64,000 nucleotides of DNA from Archivesica marissinica (Eukaryota > Mollusca > Bivalvia > Venerida > Vesicomyidae): positions 72,947,749 to 73,011,748 of the forward strand of contig CM026387.1 in NCBI GenBank assembly GCA_014843695.1, read 5' to 3'. The position numbers were made by a program, and so were the translations under genes. Every line of letters begins with the position of its first letter. The first letter of the stretch is position 1. This document shows, piece after piece, positions 43,764 to 54,900 of the stretch. The notes under the pieces are model-generated. The model saw nothing but the letters and a program-made list of their open reading frames with translations, searched no databases and was not told the origin of the DNA.

Positions 43764-45910
43764 AGTATCCCAGGTACAACACTCTCCCGAGAACAACAGT
43801 ATCCCAGGTACAACGTACTCTCGAGAACAACAGTATCCCAGGTACAACACTCTCCCAAGAACAACAGTATCCCAGGTACAACGCTCACCCGAGAACAACG
43901 GTATCCCAGGTACAACGCTCTCCCGAGAAAAACGGTATCCCAGGTACAACTCTCTCCCGAGAACAACAGTATCCCAGGTACAACGTTATCTCAGGAACAG
44001 CAGTATCCCAGGTACAACGATATCCCGATAACAACAGTATCCCAGGTACAACACTCCCGAGAACAACAGTATCGCAGGTACAACGCTATCCCGAGAACAA
44101 CAGTATCACAGGTACAACGCTATCCCGAGAACAGCAGTATCCCAGATACAACACTCTCCCGAGAACAGCAGTACCTCAGGTACAACACTCTCCCGAGAAC
44201 AGCAGTATCCCAGGTACAACGCTATACCGTGAACAACATTATCCCAGGTACAACGCTCTCCCGTGAACAACATTATCCCAGGTACAACACTCTCCCGTCC
44301 CGAGAACAACAGTATCCCAGGTGCAATACTCTCCGAGAACAACAGTATCCCAGGTACAACGCTCTCCCGAGAACAGCAGTATCCCAGGTACAACGCTATC
44401 CCGAGAACAGCAGTATCCCAGGTACAACGCTATCCCGAGAACAGCAGTATCCTAGGTACAACGCTATCCCGAGAACAACAGTATCCCAGGTACAACACTC
44501 TCCGAGAACAACAGTATCCCAGGTACAACGCTCTCCCGAGAACAGCAGTAGCCCAGGTACAACGCTCTCCCGAGAACAGCAGTATCCCAGGTACAACGCA
44601 CTCTCGAGAACAACAGTATCCCAGGTACAACGCTATCCCGAGAACAGCAGTATCCCATGTACAACGATATCCCGAGAACAGCAGTATCCCAGGTACAACG
44701 ATATCCCGAGAACAACAGTATCCCAGGTACAACGCTATCCCGAGAACAGCTATATCCCAGGTACAACGATATCCCGAGAACAACAGTATCCCAGGTACAA
44801 CGCTATCCCGAGAACAGCAGTATCCCAGGTACAACGATATCCCGAAAACAACAGTATCCCAGGTACAACGCTATCCCGAGAACAGCAGTAGCCCAGGTAC
44901 AACGCTCTCCCGAGAACAGCAGTATCCCAGGTACAACGCTATCCCGAGAACAGCAGTATCCTAGGTACAACGCTATCCCGAGAACAACAGTATCCCAGGT
45001 ACAACACTCTCCGAGAACAACAGTATCCCAGGTACAACGCTCTCCCGAGAACAGCAGTAGCCCAGGTACAACGCTCTCCCGAGAACAGCAGTATCCCAGG
45101 TACAACGCACTCTCGAGAACAACAGTATCCCAGGTACAACGCTATCCCGAGAACAACAGTATCCCATGTACAACGATATCCCGAGAACAGTATCCCAGGT
45201 ACAACGATATCCCGAGAACAACAGTATCCCAGGTACAACGCTATCCCAAGAACAGCTATATCCCAGGTACAACGATATCCCGAGAACAACAGTATCCCAG
45301 GTACAACGCTATCCCGAGAACAGCAGTATCCCAGGTACAACGATATCCCGAGAACAACAGTATCCCAGGTACAACGCTATCCCGAGAACAGCTGTATCCC
45401 AGATACAACGCTATCCCGAGAACAGCTGTATCCCAGGTACAACGCTATCCCGAGAACAACAGTATCCCAGGTACAACGATATCCCGAGAACAACAGTATC
45501 CCAGGTACAACGCTATCCCGAGAACAGCTATATCCCAGGTACAACGATATCCCGAGAACAACAGTATATCAGGTACAACGATATCCCGAGAACAACAGTA
45601 TCCCAGGTACAACGCTATCCCGAGAACAGCTGTATCCCAGATACAACGCTCTCCCGATAACAGCAGTATCCCAGGTACAACGCTATCCAGAGAACAGCTG
45701 TATCCCAGGTACAACGCTATCCCGAGAACAACAGTATCCCAGGTACAACGCTATCCCGAGAACAACAGTATCCCAGGTACAACGCACTCACGAGAACAAC
45801 AGTATCCCAGATACAACGCTATCCCGAGAACAGCCGTATCCCAGGTACAACGATCTCCCGATAACAGCAGTATCCCAGGTACAACACTCTCCCGAGAAAA
45901 GCAGTATCGC
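43764..45910. repeat. Satellite 6: 34-bp unit, about 63 copies
   Basis: The unit reads AGTATCCCAGGTACAACGCT then ATCCCGAGAACAAC. A block of about 15 units (509 bp) containing the rare GCAGTAGCCC and CGCACTCTCGAG variants occurs at about 44545 and again at about 45054. One unit in each block lacks bases (ACACTCTCCGAG). The array begins exactly at the LINE 3' duplication. Open frames on both strands are artefacts of three units totalling 102 bp. Confidence 0.96.
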
Positions 45911-46596
45911 TAATATTAAAATTAAACTATGTGATTTAAAATCAGTCGGAATATAGCTCATATGATTTGTGTCCAGGGTAGATTCCGATCTGTCTAACGG
46001 TCAGAGTCAGTTTTCATTAGGTCACACACCCCACCCATGTTGCCAAGTCGATCACCGACCTTCCCGCACCACCGCTAAGGAATGTACGTTAAAATTCACC
46101 TAATAACCTACAACCATGCACTATACAAAGCATGCGTACGATAGTTGTGGGGAAAAACGCCACGCAAGTTATGTATGTATTATTGCACCGGTTCAAATAA
46201 TAACAAGACTCAGTGTTATAGTGTATAGAATCGGTGTGAAGACAGGTGGGAAAATGTATGTAGGCTGTTTTAACATTACTCGTTAAATAGTAAATACGTC
46301 ATCGTCGTGATTATGAGCTACGGTAGCAGGCTTAGTTACAACACTACTGATATATAGATGTATGTGTCGCTCGGAAGATAATACGTGACATGCATACCTT
46401 GCATAGACTGGGGTAGCCTGGGAACAGGCGTCGATATATGTTTTGCCTGGTGAGTCAAATAAATATATTTTAACACCGGGACTATTAATTGGGCCGTATT
46501 GAGTTTACGATCATGTCATTTTGCCAGAAGTTAAAAAGTGAAAAATCGACAGACTGGCACCCAGGCTAAGACTGGGAGGGTGCTAATGTATTCGAG
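45911..46596. other. Unique sequence, nothing recognised
   Basis: There is no long frame, tandem array or clear tRNA-like head. Confidence 0.45.
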
Positions 46597-47072
46597 GAGG
46601 CTCTGGAAAGTGGCTCTTTCTGTATGATTGCACTATCCTCAAAATCAGCAAATGGCTATTGTCTTATGGAGACGTCGGTCAAATGGCTATTGTCTTATGG
46701 AGACGTCGGTCAAATGGCTATTGTCTTATGGAGACGTCGGTCAAATGGCTATTGTCTTATGGAGACGTCGGTCAAATGGCTATTGTCTTATGGAGACGTC
46801 GGTCAAATGGCTATTGTCTTATGGAGACGTCGGTCAAATGACTATTGTCTTATGGAGACGTCGGTCAAATGGCTAGTATCTTATGGAAACGTTGGTCAAA
46901 TGGCTATTGTCTTATGGAGACGTCGGTCAAATGGCAGGCTTTATGCTACAACGCCCTGTCTTGCGAATGTCCATGGATCTTTCTTGACACGAGGAATACT
47001 GTTGGGATTGCAACTCAATTCACGGCGGGCTACGCCACTGAATGTGCATCTGGTATCGGCGATAAATAAATG
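46597..47072 (+). mobile_element. SINE-A 3' half expanded by an internal minisatellite
   Basis: The left part, GGAGGCTCTGG then CTGTATGATTGCACTATCC, matches SINE-A just upstream of its AAAATGACT segment. The right edge, TATCGGCGATAAATAAATGT, matches the SINE-A tail. In between lies the 31-bp array plus about 115 bp of other sequence. Confidence 0.7.
46649..46934. repeat. 31-bp minisatellite derived from SINE-A, about 9 units
   Basis: The unit reads CAAATGGCTATTGTCTTATG then GAGACGTCGGT. It aligns without gaps to the 31-bp SINE-A segment AAAATGACTAATCTCTTCAG plus GAGGCGTCGCT, with about 23 of 31 identities. It sits at exactly that position in a SINE-A fragment. Confidence 0.93.
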
Positions 47073-47587
47073 TATTTTGCCGTATCGAGAATATGTTTAA
47101 CACAAATTGTTGCAGACGAAGAGCTCTATCGCTTTATTACTAGTTCTCACGTTTATTACCGCACGAGACACCCACGCATAAAGATGATTGGCTCTAAGGA
47201 AGTATTATATTAGATTTACGAAAGTGTTGGCATTTATCGATTGCTAACCTCTGACCGTTTGCTCAGTGGTGTCTGTGTTGTTGTGTTTTGAGGTGCATAT
47301 TGGTCTGCCCGCCCGAAGACACTGTAGGCCAGGAGGCAGAGGTCGCTTGACCCCCCCCCCCCCGAATTGTACCATTGACGTCTTAAACATTTTTAAAATG
47401 TTGTGATGAAAGCAGTGTTCTAGTAGAGTACATAATGTCTAAATGTTGGTGAAGTTTGATTTCAAATGATAGCAAATTATAATAATATTATTTCAAATAG
47501 TGTGTGCATTATATAGTGTACATACATGTACATGTATAATGTATTAACTGAATAAAATATGTTTAAACTAAAGTATAACAGTTGCAC
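47073..47587. other. Unique sequence with a 13-base C run
   Basis: A homopolymer C tract lies at 47351-47363. Nothing else is recognised. Confidence 0.5.
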
Positions 47588-47760
47588 TGGGGTTTACTGA
47601 AACCAGCTACACTATTATTGGTGTGAGGCATGAGCTGACTTAGGTAGAACCACCGACCTTCCGCAAGCAATCTAGATAGCTTCTTCACACGAAACAATCC
47701 GACACGTCCACTGGGATTCGATTACAGCGGTGAAGATGAAATGAACGAGCGTCACATCCC
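47588..47760 (-). mobile_element. SINE-E fragment
   Basis: CTGGGGTTTACTGAAACCAG, ATTATTGGTG and GTAGAACCACCGACCTTCCG match the minus-oriented SINE-E order. The head is degraded near GATTCGATTACAGCGG. Confidence 0.65.
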
Positions 47761-47846
47761 AACAAGCGATACCCCACAAATATATAATTATAGAGGAATA
47801 TACTTCAGGACTTCAACAATAAAGTGCACGGATATTGTGGACACAC

Positions 47847-47947
47847 TGTGGTACCCTGCTCATGTTCCCTGTGATTATTCTGTGGTACCCTGCTCATGTT
47901 CCTTGTGATTATTCTGCGGTACCCTGCTCATGTTCCTTGTGATTCTT
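47847..47947. repeat. 34-bp minisatellite, 3 units
   Basis: GTACCCTGCTCATGTTCC recurs at 47851, 47885 and 47919, exactly 34 bp apart. It ends at the left duplication of the following SINE-A. Confidence 0.93.
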
Positions 47948-47956
47948 GCTGCATTT

Positions 47957-48245
47957 GAGACGGATATGTAGTCCAGTGGTAACACGCTGGACTGGTAATC
48001 CAGGGATCGCAGGTTCGACCCCCCCGTCTGACCCTAATAAAATTAACAGTCTTTCAGATGGGACGTTAAACCGAGGTCTCGTGTCGGTGCTTTACACCGT
48101 GCACGTAAAAGAACCAGAGGAGATTCTGGAATGGGTCTCTGTCTGTATCATGCACTATCCTCCAAACTCTAAAATAACTATAATCTCTTCAGGAGGCGTC
48201 GCTCATTTTGGCAACCGGTAGCGACGATAAATAAACGTAAAAACA
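47957..48245 (+). mobile_element. SINE-A, full length
   Basis: The head ACGGATATGTAGTCCAGTGG has B box GGTTCGACCCC. The body contains GTCTCGTGTCGGTGCTTTAC, and the tail is CGATAAATAAACGTAAAAAC. CTGCATTT flanks it at 47949-47956 and 48246-48253, a plausible target duplication. Confidence 0.88.
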
Positions 48246-48346
48246 CTGCATTTTTAGACACAGTGTGGAATGAGCCACATCACACATCTCTCTAGTGCCT
48301 CCCTTGGTAGATACAATCAGATTTATTCCGAAATGTCTATTGGTCC

Positions 48347-48358
48347 TTTGATTTTACT
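48347..48358. repeat. Left target site duplication of the SINE-B plus array insertion
   Basis: TTTGATTTTACT at 48347-48358 recurs exactly at 49009-49020, bounding everything between as a single insertion. Confidence 0.85.
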
Positions 48359-48378
48359 TTATAAACTTTATTTATTAA

Positions 48379-48777
48379 TTTATTTATTTTACAACGATTG
48401 CGATGTAATGTCGCTTTAAGCTTTATTTATTTTACAACGATTGCGATGTAATGTCGCTTTAAGCTTTATTTATTTTACAACGATTGCGATGTAATGTCGC
48501 TTTAAGCTTTATTTATTTTACAACGATTGCGATGTAATGTCGCTTTAAGCTTTATTTATTTTACAACGATTGCGATGTAATGTCGCTTTAAGCTTTATTT
48601 ATTTTACAACGATTGCGATGTAATGTCGCTTTAAGCTTTATTTATTTTACAACGATTGCGATGTAATGTCGCTTTAAGCTTTATTTATTTTACAACGATT
48701 GCGATGTAATGTCGCTTTAAGCTTTATTTATTTTACAACGATTGCGATGTAATGTCGCTTTAAGCTTTATTTATTTT
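48379..48777. repeat. 43-bp array, 9 units, chimera of SINE-B tail and MITE T end
   Basis: The unit reads TTTATTTATTTTACAACGAT, then TGCGATGTAATGTCGCTTTA, then AGC. Units are nearly identical, and the ninth interval ends in the tail of the adjacent SINE-B. Read on the minus strand, the first half equals the SINE-B 3' end (TCGCAATCGTTGTAAAATAA) and the second equals the MITE T end (TTAAAGCGACATTACATCGC). The two parents share TCGCAA at the joint. Confidence 0.9.
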
Positions 48778-49008
48778 ACAACGATTGCGAAGCAAGTTTT
48801 TAACAACTTATATTAATCACTCTCATTGGCTCGGGTGAAAAGCGTATATGTGGTCATTCATGTGGGAGGAAACCCGAGTACCCGGAGAAAACACACCTGT
48901 CCGATCTGGCGACCATCGTACCATCTCACATACTTCGCGGTCCGAGGATCGAACCTGGGTCGCATTGGTGAGAAGCGAGCGCGCTAACCACTGGGCTAAT
49001 CGGACAGC
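48778..49008 (-). mobile_element. SINE-B, full length
   Basis: On the minus strand the head is GCTGTCCGATTAGCCCAGTG with B box AGGTTCGATCC. The body has GGTACGATGGTCGCC and TTTCTCCGGGTACTC. The tail joins the 43-bp array. First and last bases of the tRNA-like head (GTCCGA and TCGGAC) can still pair. Confidence 0.9.
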
Positions 49009-49308
49009 TTTGATTTTACTGTTATGATAATGTGATTTTATCAAAATCATGTTCATTAATTGATAATCAATGTTCACCATAAAACTGTCATTATATAATA
49101 TGCTGTAGGATATCTGATGAGATTTAATAATTTAATAAAAAGATGAGAACACAGATGGAAATTTAATGTGTGGTGCAAAGGAAACAACGATAAAAACAGA
49201 GGAAACCAATTTAGTTTAGCTTAAACAATATTTTATTCAAGAATTGTACACAACATAGGAATAGTTGCAACAGCACAGTTATGATTGGGGGAAAGGTTAC
49301 ATAGTACA

Positions 49309-49413
49309 CCGTCTCCGTGGCCTAGTGGTTAAGGAGTCCCCCTACGGAGCGGGAAGTCGAAGGTTCGAATCTCGTCAGGGGTTCGTTCTGATACAACCGG
49401 TTGGTGAGCCGCC
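49309..49413 (+). mobile_element. SINE-D tRNA-like head
   Basis: GTCTCCGTGGCCTAGTGG forms an A-box-like arm and GGTTCGAATCT a B box, with CGTCAGGGGTTCG following. The tRNA fold is incomplete, so it is not a tRNA gene. It is directly abutted by a minus-strand SINE-C. Confidence 0.55.
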
Positions 49414-49417
49414 AGCT

Positions 49418-49543
49418 AGACAGAGGCGATGTGGAATTCAAATGCCTTGCCTAAGGGCACAATCGTAACGGTACCAGCGGTGCTCGAACTCTGAGCATTT
49501 CTCACATAAAGTGAGCGCGCTACCACTGCGCTATCATGACTTC
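49418..49543 (-). mobile_element. SINE-C, 5' half only
   Basis: AATGCCTTGCCTAAGGGCAC, GCTCGAACTCTGAGCATTT and GCGCTACCACTGCGCTATCA match the SINE-C head and early body on the minus strand. The 3' half is missing; the copy ends where SINE-D begins. Confidence 0.75.
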
Positions 49544-50166
49544 CAATATAGAGTAGGCGTGGGGTAGTATCTCACCAATGTATCTCCTTACAGAAGCCAG
49601 ACAATGTGTGTGATAGTGGATAGCTGAAGACGAACTAATAACAATGAATTTGACATCATGCAAGTTGAAAAGTGATTATTCCTCAGCAGATTGTCTTTGA
49701 CACAAACATATCGTTTGGTAGTAGCATTCTTCAAACTCTTCAGTTTGGAAGTCGATACTTTTTGTTGCTTATTTGCATCAATCGCTGTGTCTTTCTCCCA
49801 GACAATGATCTTGGAAACCAAATAGCATTGTTTGTATGATCAATAACGTCACTTGTTCCCGTTATCCAGGAGTGAGATGCCAGGAAAGTAATCGAATAGT
49901 TACCAACAACTTTGCTTTTGGTTGTCAATCAATGTAGATGTCGAGCCGTCTTTTTCAGAAGTAGTTTCAGAATTGTATAATAAGTAATCAGAAGTGGTTT
50001 ATAAGAGCGTATAATACCGGCCGTTGAAGTCTTCGTCAGTTCTTAGAACTGTATTAACATAAGCGGCTTGTGTACCGGAATGTCGCCCTTACTGAAGGCT
50101 AATTGTTGTCAATGTCGCTTAAAACTGATCGCATTGATTTGATTGGTCAAGCTCAATTATCCTAGC
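49544..50166. other. Unique sequence, nothing recognised
   Basis: Two overlapping minus-strand frames of 62-77 codons are not supported by any other signal. Confidence 0.4.
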
Positions 50167-50300
50167 GGTGGCGTTCGTGGTCCAGTGGTAGAGCGTCGGA
50201 TCTGGATCCGAATGGTCCCATGTTCGATACTCGGTGGGGACGTGTCCTTGAGGCATCTCACACACATTGGTTAGTACTGGTTAACCGATGTATTTCTCCT
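50167..50300 (+). mobile_element. tRNA-like SINE head (family G)
   Basis: GGCGTTCGTGGTCCAGTGGT with B-box-like GTTCGATACTC is a tRNA-like promoter, followed by GTGTCCTTGAGGCATCTCAC. It is found once in this window. The arms do not fold as a complete tRNA. Confidence 0.5.
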
Positions 50301-50508
50301 AACAGTTAACAGTATATTGTATGTGGTGTATTTGGTAACGAGGGTTACTTATTATATTTGTCAACAAGGCATTGCTCACTGTAAGAATGGTGCACCGTAA
50401 TGCAAATGATTACCGCTATGGGTATATACTTTAAAGTGAGTGATGGCCTGGTGAAGAGAAATATTGCACCAGAGCACTGCTCACCAGTCAACCTACAATA
50501 CTGTAGCT

Positions 50509-50993
50509 ATATCAATGTGTACCTAAGGGGACAGTAAAACCTGTGTTTGTATTAAGCATCCAGTTTCCAGATTGTAGCTATATCAATATGTACCTAATGG
50601 TACAGTAAAACCTGTGTTTGTATTAAGCATCCAGTTTCCAGATTGTAGCTATATCAATATGTACCTAATGGTACAGTAAAACCTGTGTTTGTATTAAGCA
50701 TCCAGTTTCCAGATTGTAGCTATATCAATATGTACCTAATGGTACAGTAAAACCTGTGTTTGTATTAAGCATCCAGTTTCCAGATTGTAGCTATATCAAT
50801 ATGTACCTAAGGGGACAGTAAAACCTGTGTTTGTGGACACCTCCATTAAACAGCTAACCTGTATTAAGAATCCAGTTTCCAGATTCCCAATTTGCTGTTT
50901 TATTATAGAGTTGATCTCTATTAAGCAGCCACCTGTGCTAAGCAGACAATTTCTGAGATTCCCTTGGCTGTCGGCATAAGACAGGTTTGAATG
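50509..50993. mobile_element. MITE-like element whose left end is amplified (71-bp units)
   Basis: Units with ATATCAATATGTACCTAATG, then ACAGTAAAACCTGTGTTTG and AGCATCCAGTTTCCAG, start about 71 bp apart, five in all, through about 50830. The last unit runs into GTGGACACCTCCATTAAACA and ends at GGCATAAGACAGGTTTGAAT. Its reverse complement resembles the ACAGTAAAACCTGT at the left, as in a terminal inverted repeat. Confidence 0.7.
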
Positions 50994-51230
50994 TACATGT
51001 ATATAGTTTATCACCGGTTTGCCAACAGAATCCGTAAACATGTCTTTAATTATCGTTCATTGGAAGATAGCAGTACTAAATTGATAAGAACCATTCATAT
51101 ATGCAAATATTGGATCTGTTTAAGACTTATATCTGACTTAAAACACACATTTATATAACAAGATCCTACTAATTAAAATTGTTAATTTCGTACATGTACG
51201 TTATTGCAGTTCCTTCAATGTGTGTGCATG
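50994..51230. other. AT-rich unique sequence
   Basis: Nothing is recognised between the MITE-like element and the SINE-A copy. Confidence 0.4.
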
Positions 51231-51462
51231 TGTTTTACGTTTATTTATCGTCGCTACCGGTTGCCCATATGAGCGACGCCTCCTGAAGAAATTAGTCATT
51301 TTAGATAAGTGGATGATAGTGCAATGATACAGACGGAGACCCATTCCTAGATTTTTACGTGCACGGTGTAAAGCACCGACACGAGACCTCGGTTCAAAGT
51401 GCCATCTGAAAAACTATTAATTTTATTAGGGTCAGACGAGGGATCGAACCTGCGATCATTGT
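51231..51462 (-). mobile_element. SINE-A, head-truncated
   Basis: The tail-to-head order on the plus strand is TGTTTTACGTTTATTTATCG, GCGACGCCTCCTGAAGAAAT, GCACGGTGTAAAGCACCGAC and GGGTCAGACGAGGGATCGAA. The copy stops inside the tRNA-like head after the B box. Confidence 0.85.
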
Positions 51463-51688
51463 CCTTCAAATGAACGTATGTGCCCAACTAATGATATGCA
51501 GGTAACATGCGCACTCGAAGTTAGGTAGCTTTCGTCGCGAGAAAATGCATGTTTTGCAGTATACGCTGTTCCAAGGATAATCTATTTACCTGTTCCGGCA
51601 CATGTTATGTTGCAAATATGGACTAAACACATTTTAAATGCAAAGTGTGCTATATTTTCTTTGTGTAAATATAAATAATGAATCGCTC

Positions 51689-51811
51689 GTTAATAGGTTC
51701 CATCTGGATATGAACTACATTGGGTGTGCATCAACTTAGCGTGAATGTATTCGGCCTCCACATACTTTAACCACGCCCAATGTAATTCATACCCCGATGG
51801 AAACTATTAAC
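51689..51811. mobile_element. 123-bp foldback element, 40-bp arms
   Basis: The left arm GTTAATAGGTTCCATCTGGA and on to CATTGGGTGTG (51689-51728) is mirrored by the right arm CCACGCCCAATGTAATTCAT to CTATTAAC (51770-51811), with a few mismatches. The loop is about 40 bp. Confidence 0.82.
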
Positions 51812-51988
51812 ATTATATTCATTCATTAATTAAAATGTTAAAAAATATGAATTTCATTACTACTAAACATATATTAACCTGGTTTTGTAAAGAATAGTAT
51901 AGGATTTAATTCATGTTTGTTGGAGTGTAAACGATGCGTATAATAACGCACACATTGAATAAAGCCCCAAATTCCGTCCACACAGACT

Positions 51989-54900
51989 GGCATATAGAAT
52001 TTCGTTGGGGCATACTTACATATATATATAGATACATATATAGCATTCCGTCCGGGCAGACTTACATATATAGCATTCCGTCCGGGCAGACTTACATATA
52101 TAGCATTCAGTCCGGGCAGTCTTACATATATATATAGCATTCTGTCCGGGCAGACTTACATATATAGCATTCCGTCCGGGCAGACTTACATATATATATA
52201 GATACATATATAGCATTCCGTCCGGGCAGACTTACATATATAGCATTCCGTCCGGGCAGACTTACATATATAGCATTCAGTTCGGGCAGACTTACATATA
52301 TAGCATTCTGTCCGGGCAGACTTACATATATATATAGCATTCCATCCGAGCAGACTTACATATTATAGCATTCCGTCCGGGCAGACTTACATATATAGCA
52401 TTCTGTCCGGGCAGACTTACATATATATATAGCATTCCATCCGGGCAGACTTACATATATATATAGCATTCTGTCCGGGCAGGCTTACATATATATATAG
52501 CATTCCGTCCGGGCAGACTTACATATATATATAGCATTCCGCCCGGGCATACTTACATATATATATAGCATTCCGTCCGGGCAGACTTACATATATATAT
52601 AGCATTCCGTCCGGGCATACTTACATATATATATATAGCATTCCGTCCGGGCATACTTACATATATATATATAGCATTCCATCCGGGCATCTACATATAT
52701 ATATATAGCATTCCGTCTGGACAGACTTACATATATATATATAGCATTCCGTCCGGGCATACTTACATATATATATATAGCATTCCGTCTGGGCATACTT
52801 ACATATATATATATAGCATTCCGTCCGGGCATACTTACATATATATATAGCATTCCGTCAGGCATACTTACATATATATATATAGCATTCCATCTGGGCA
52901 TACTTACATATATATATATAGCATTCCGTCTGGGCATACTTACATATATATATATAGCATTCCGTCTGGGCATACTTACATATATATATATAGCATTCCG
53001 TCCAGGCATACTTACATATATATATATAGCATTCCGTCCGGGCATACTTACATATATATATATAGCATTCCGTCCGGGTACTTACAAAACACACAAAACA
53101 CCCAAACAAAAACACCCCCAATATATAGCATCGGCAACTAATATATAGCATCCAATATATATATAACACCAAAATCCCAAAACCCCAAACAAAAAACACC
53201 CCCAATACAACCCCAACACAAAAATATATAGCATTCCGTCCGGGCAACTAATATATAGCATTCCGTCCCAACTTACATATATAGCATTCCGTCCGGGCAA
53301 CTTACAAAAAACACCCACAATATATAGCATTCCGTCCAACTTACATATAACACCCAACACCATACTTACATATATATATATAGCATTCCGTCTGGGCATA
53401 CTTACATATATATATATAGCATTCCATCTGGGCATACTTACATATATATATATAGCATTCCGTCTGGGCATACTTACATATATATATAGCATTCCGTCTG
53501 GGCATACTTACATATATATATAGCATTCCGTCCAGGCATACTTACATATATATATATAGCATTCCGTCCGGGCATACTTACATATATATATAGCATTCCG
53601 TCCGGGCATACTTACATATAATATATAGCATTCCGTCTGGGCAGACTTACATATATATATAGCATTCCGTCTGGGCATACTTACATATATATATAGCATT
53701 CCGTCTGGGCATACTTACATATATAGCATTCCGTCCGGGCATACTTACATATATAGCATTCCGTCCGGACAGACTTACATATATAGCATTCCGTCGGGCA
53801 GACTTACATATATAGCATTCCGTCCGGGCATACTTACATATATAGCATTCCGTCCGGGCAGACTTACATATATATATAGCATTCCGTCCGGGCATACTTA
53901 CATATATAGCATTCCGTCCAGGCATACATACATATATATATAGCATTCCGTCCGGGCAGACTTAAATATATATATAGCATTCCGTCTGGGCATACTTACA
54001 TATATAGCATTCCGTCCAGGCATACTTACATATATATAGCATTCCGTCCGGGCAGACTTACATACATATATAGCATTCCGTCCGGGCATACTTACATATA
54101 TAGCATTCCGTCCGGGCAGACTTACATATATATATAGCATTCCGTCCGGGCATACTTACATATATAGCATTCCGTCCGGGCAGACTTACATATATATATA
54201 GCATTCCGTCCGGGCATACTTACATATATAGCATTCCGTCCAGGCATACATACATATATATATAGCATTCCGTCCGGGCAGACTTAAATATATATATAGC
54301 ATTCCGTCTGGGCATACTTACATATATAGCATTCCGTCCAGGCATACTTACATATATATATAGCATTCCGTCCGGGCATACTTACATATATAGCATTCTG
54401 TCCGGACAGACTTACATATATAGCATTCTGTTCGGACATACTTACATATATATATATAGCATTCCGTCCGGGCAGGCTTACATATATAGCATTCTGTTCG
54501 GACATACTTATATATATAGCATTCCGTCCAGACAGACTTACATATATAGCATTCTGTTCGGACATACTTACATACATATATAGCATTCTGTCCGGGCAGA
54601 CTTACATATATATATAGCATTCCGTCCGGGCAGATTTACATATATATATATAGCATTCCGTCTGGGCAGACTTACATATATATATATAGCATTCCGTCCG
54701 GGCATACTTACATATATATATATATAGCATTCCGTCTGGGCATACTTACATATATATATATAGCATTCCGTCCGGGCATACTTACATATATATATATAGC
54801 ATTCCGTCCGGGCATACTTATATATATATATAGCATTCCGTCTGGGCATACTTACATATATATATATAGCATTCCGTCTGGGCATACTTACATATATATA

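Larger units (their letters stand above)
48293..49217. mobile_element. Dispersed repeat R, copy 4, split by SINE-B
   Basis: The left piece (TAGTGCCTCCCTTGG to TTTGATTTTACT, 48293-48358) and the right piece (from 49009, with ATGATAATGTGATTTTATCA and GATAAAAACAGAGGAAACCA) together match copies 2 and 3. At the break, copy 2 reads TCCTTTGTTTTTACTGTTGT, uninterrupted. The right end is truncated. Confidence 0.75.

Noticed and set aside
43713..45913. Frames of up to 418 codons on both strands
   Set aside because: These are periodic frames of the 34-bp satellite (102 bp per three units), open on both strands simultaneously.
50167..50240. A tRNA gene with a CTG-like loop
   Set aside because: The anticodon stem leaves a six-base loop and the T arm does not pair; best read as a SINE head.
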